Below, in pieces: positions 63,815 through 64,000 of a stretch of 64,000 nt of DNA (the stretch's first letter is position 1; each line of letters begins with the position of its first letter). A program made the position numbers and the translations under genes. The DNA is taken from positions 620,001-684,000 of the forward strand of contig NC_008786.1 in NCBI RefSeq assembly GCF_000015565.1, given 5' to 3'. This stretch comes from Verminephrobacter eiseniae EF01-2. Lineage in GTDB: Bacteria > Pseudomonadota > Gammaproteobacteria > Burkholderiales > Burkholderiaceae_C. The notes below the pieces were generated by a model that saw nothing but the letters and a program-made list of their open reading frames with translations, had not been told where the DNA came from and made no database searches.

Positions 63815-64000
63815 ATGACCCATTCCCTGTACAACGCCAGCATCCCCGTCTTTCGCCAAATGCTGGGCTCCGTCAAAGACATCCTGACCAAGACCGAGGC
63901 CCATGCCACGGCACGCAAGATCGAGCCGGAGGCGCTGCTGCAGGCGCGGCTGTTCCCCGACATGTTTCCGCTGGCCCGGCAGGTGCTGATTGCCTGCGAC
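63815..64000 (+). CDS. DUF1993-like protein (partial, 3' end outside window)
   Basis: 62 codons to the window edge, starting MTHSLYNASIPVFRQMLGSV and continuing LEAHATARKIEPEALLQARL-like sequence to RLFPDMFPLARQVLIACD. The pattern SLYxASIPxFxxMLxxLxxxL and the following ARLxPDMxPLxRQVxxACD are characteristic of the DUF1993 family, a DinB-like four-helix fold of unknown function. The normal length is about 170 residues, so two thirds are missing. CAGGACATATACC precedes the ATG as a weak ribosome binding site. Confidence 0.8.
   Translation, partial: MTHSLYNASIPVFRQMLGSVKDILTKTEAHATARKIEPEALLQARLFPDMFPLARQVLIACD

Overview
The window is a high-GC, gene-dense stretch of a betaproteobacterial chromosome. 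The fused LivM-LivG transporter protein, the flgBCDEFGHIJKL block divergent from flgA-flgM-flgN, the lptA-lptB-rpoN order and the hpf-ptsN-hprK cluster together suggest the Comamonadaceae (Acidovorax/Verminephrobacter-like). The family assignment is inferred from gene content and order, without any database search.

Layout. 1-4060 (minus): start of gshA, then an MCE-type lipid-transport operon (permease, MCE protein, lipoprotein) with no ATPase gene. 4061-7368: an accessory island with an orphan AbiEi antitoxin, stumps of an AbiEii toxin and of a type I HsdS subunit joined through a small mobile element, and two translationally coupled genes, one with a nucleotidyltransferase-like motif. 7369-8601: a degenerate EAL/HDOD protein. 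8810-21982: the flagellar rod, hook and ring cluster plus flgA, flgM and flgN. 22383-29957: argS, a SPOR protein, dsbA, lptA, lptB, rpoN and an rlmL-like RNA methyltransferase. 30375-36742: pncC, pgpA, thiL, a YbdK-like ligase, a CPA2 antiporter, apaG, rpe and a frameshifted MAPEG gene. 37040-45694: an orphan NMT1/THI5-like binding protein, mltD, gloB, a methyltransferase, rnhA, a two-gene accessory module (degenerate IrrE-like protein plus a 139-residue partner), tgt and uspA. 45663-49065: phospholipase A and a Rep helicase. 49552-51964: hpf, ptsN, hprK and fur. 52375-57063: a four-gene envelope operon (COG3014-like, YcfL-like and two LpoB/CsgG-like proteins) and an alpha/beta-hydrolase lipoprotein. 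57068-62004: a branched-chain amino-acid ABC transporter. 62209-64000: an MFS transporter and the start of a DUF1993-like gene.

The most distinctive element is a non-coding repeat of about 164 bp present in eight copies. It has perfect 12-bp terminal inverted repeats (GTGTCGCGTCAC) bounded by TA inside CTAG, and two head-to-tail copies share one TA. This is what a non-autonomous IS630/Tc1-mariner-type MITE would look like. Copies lie at gene ends, in promoter regions (fur, the HDOD gene, hpf), at the joint between two truncated defence genes, and at both ends of the segment that separates rpoN-rlmL from hpf-ptsN-hprK. The best candidates for undescribed biology are this MITE family, the nucleotidyltransferase-like pair at 5473-6968, and the IrrE-like pair at 41943-43732.
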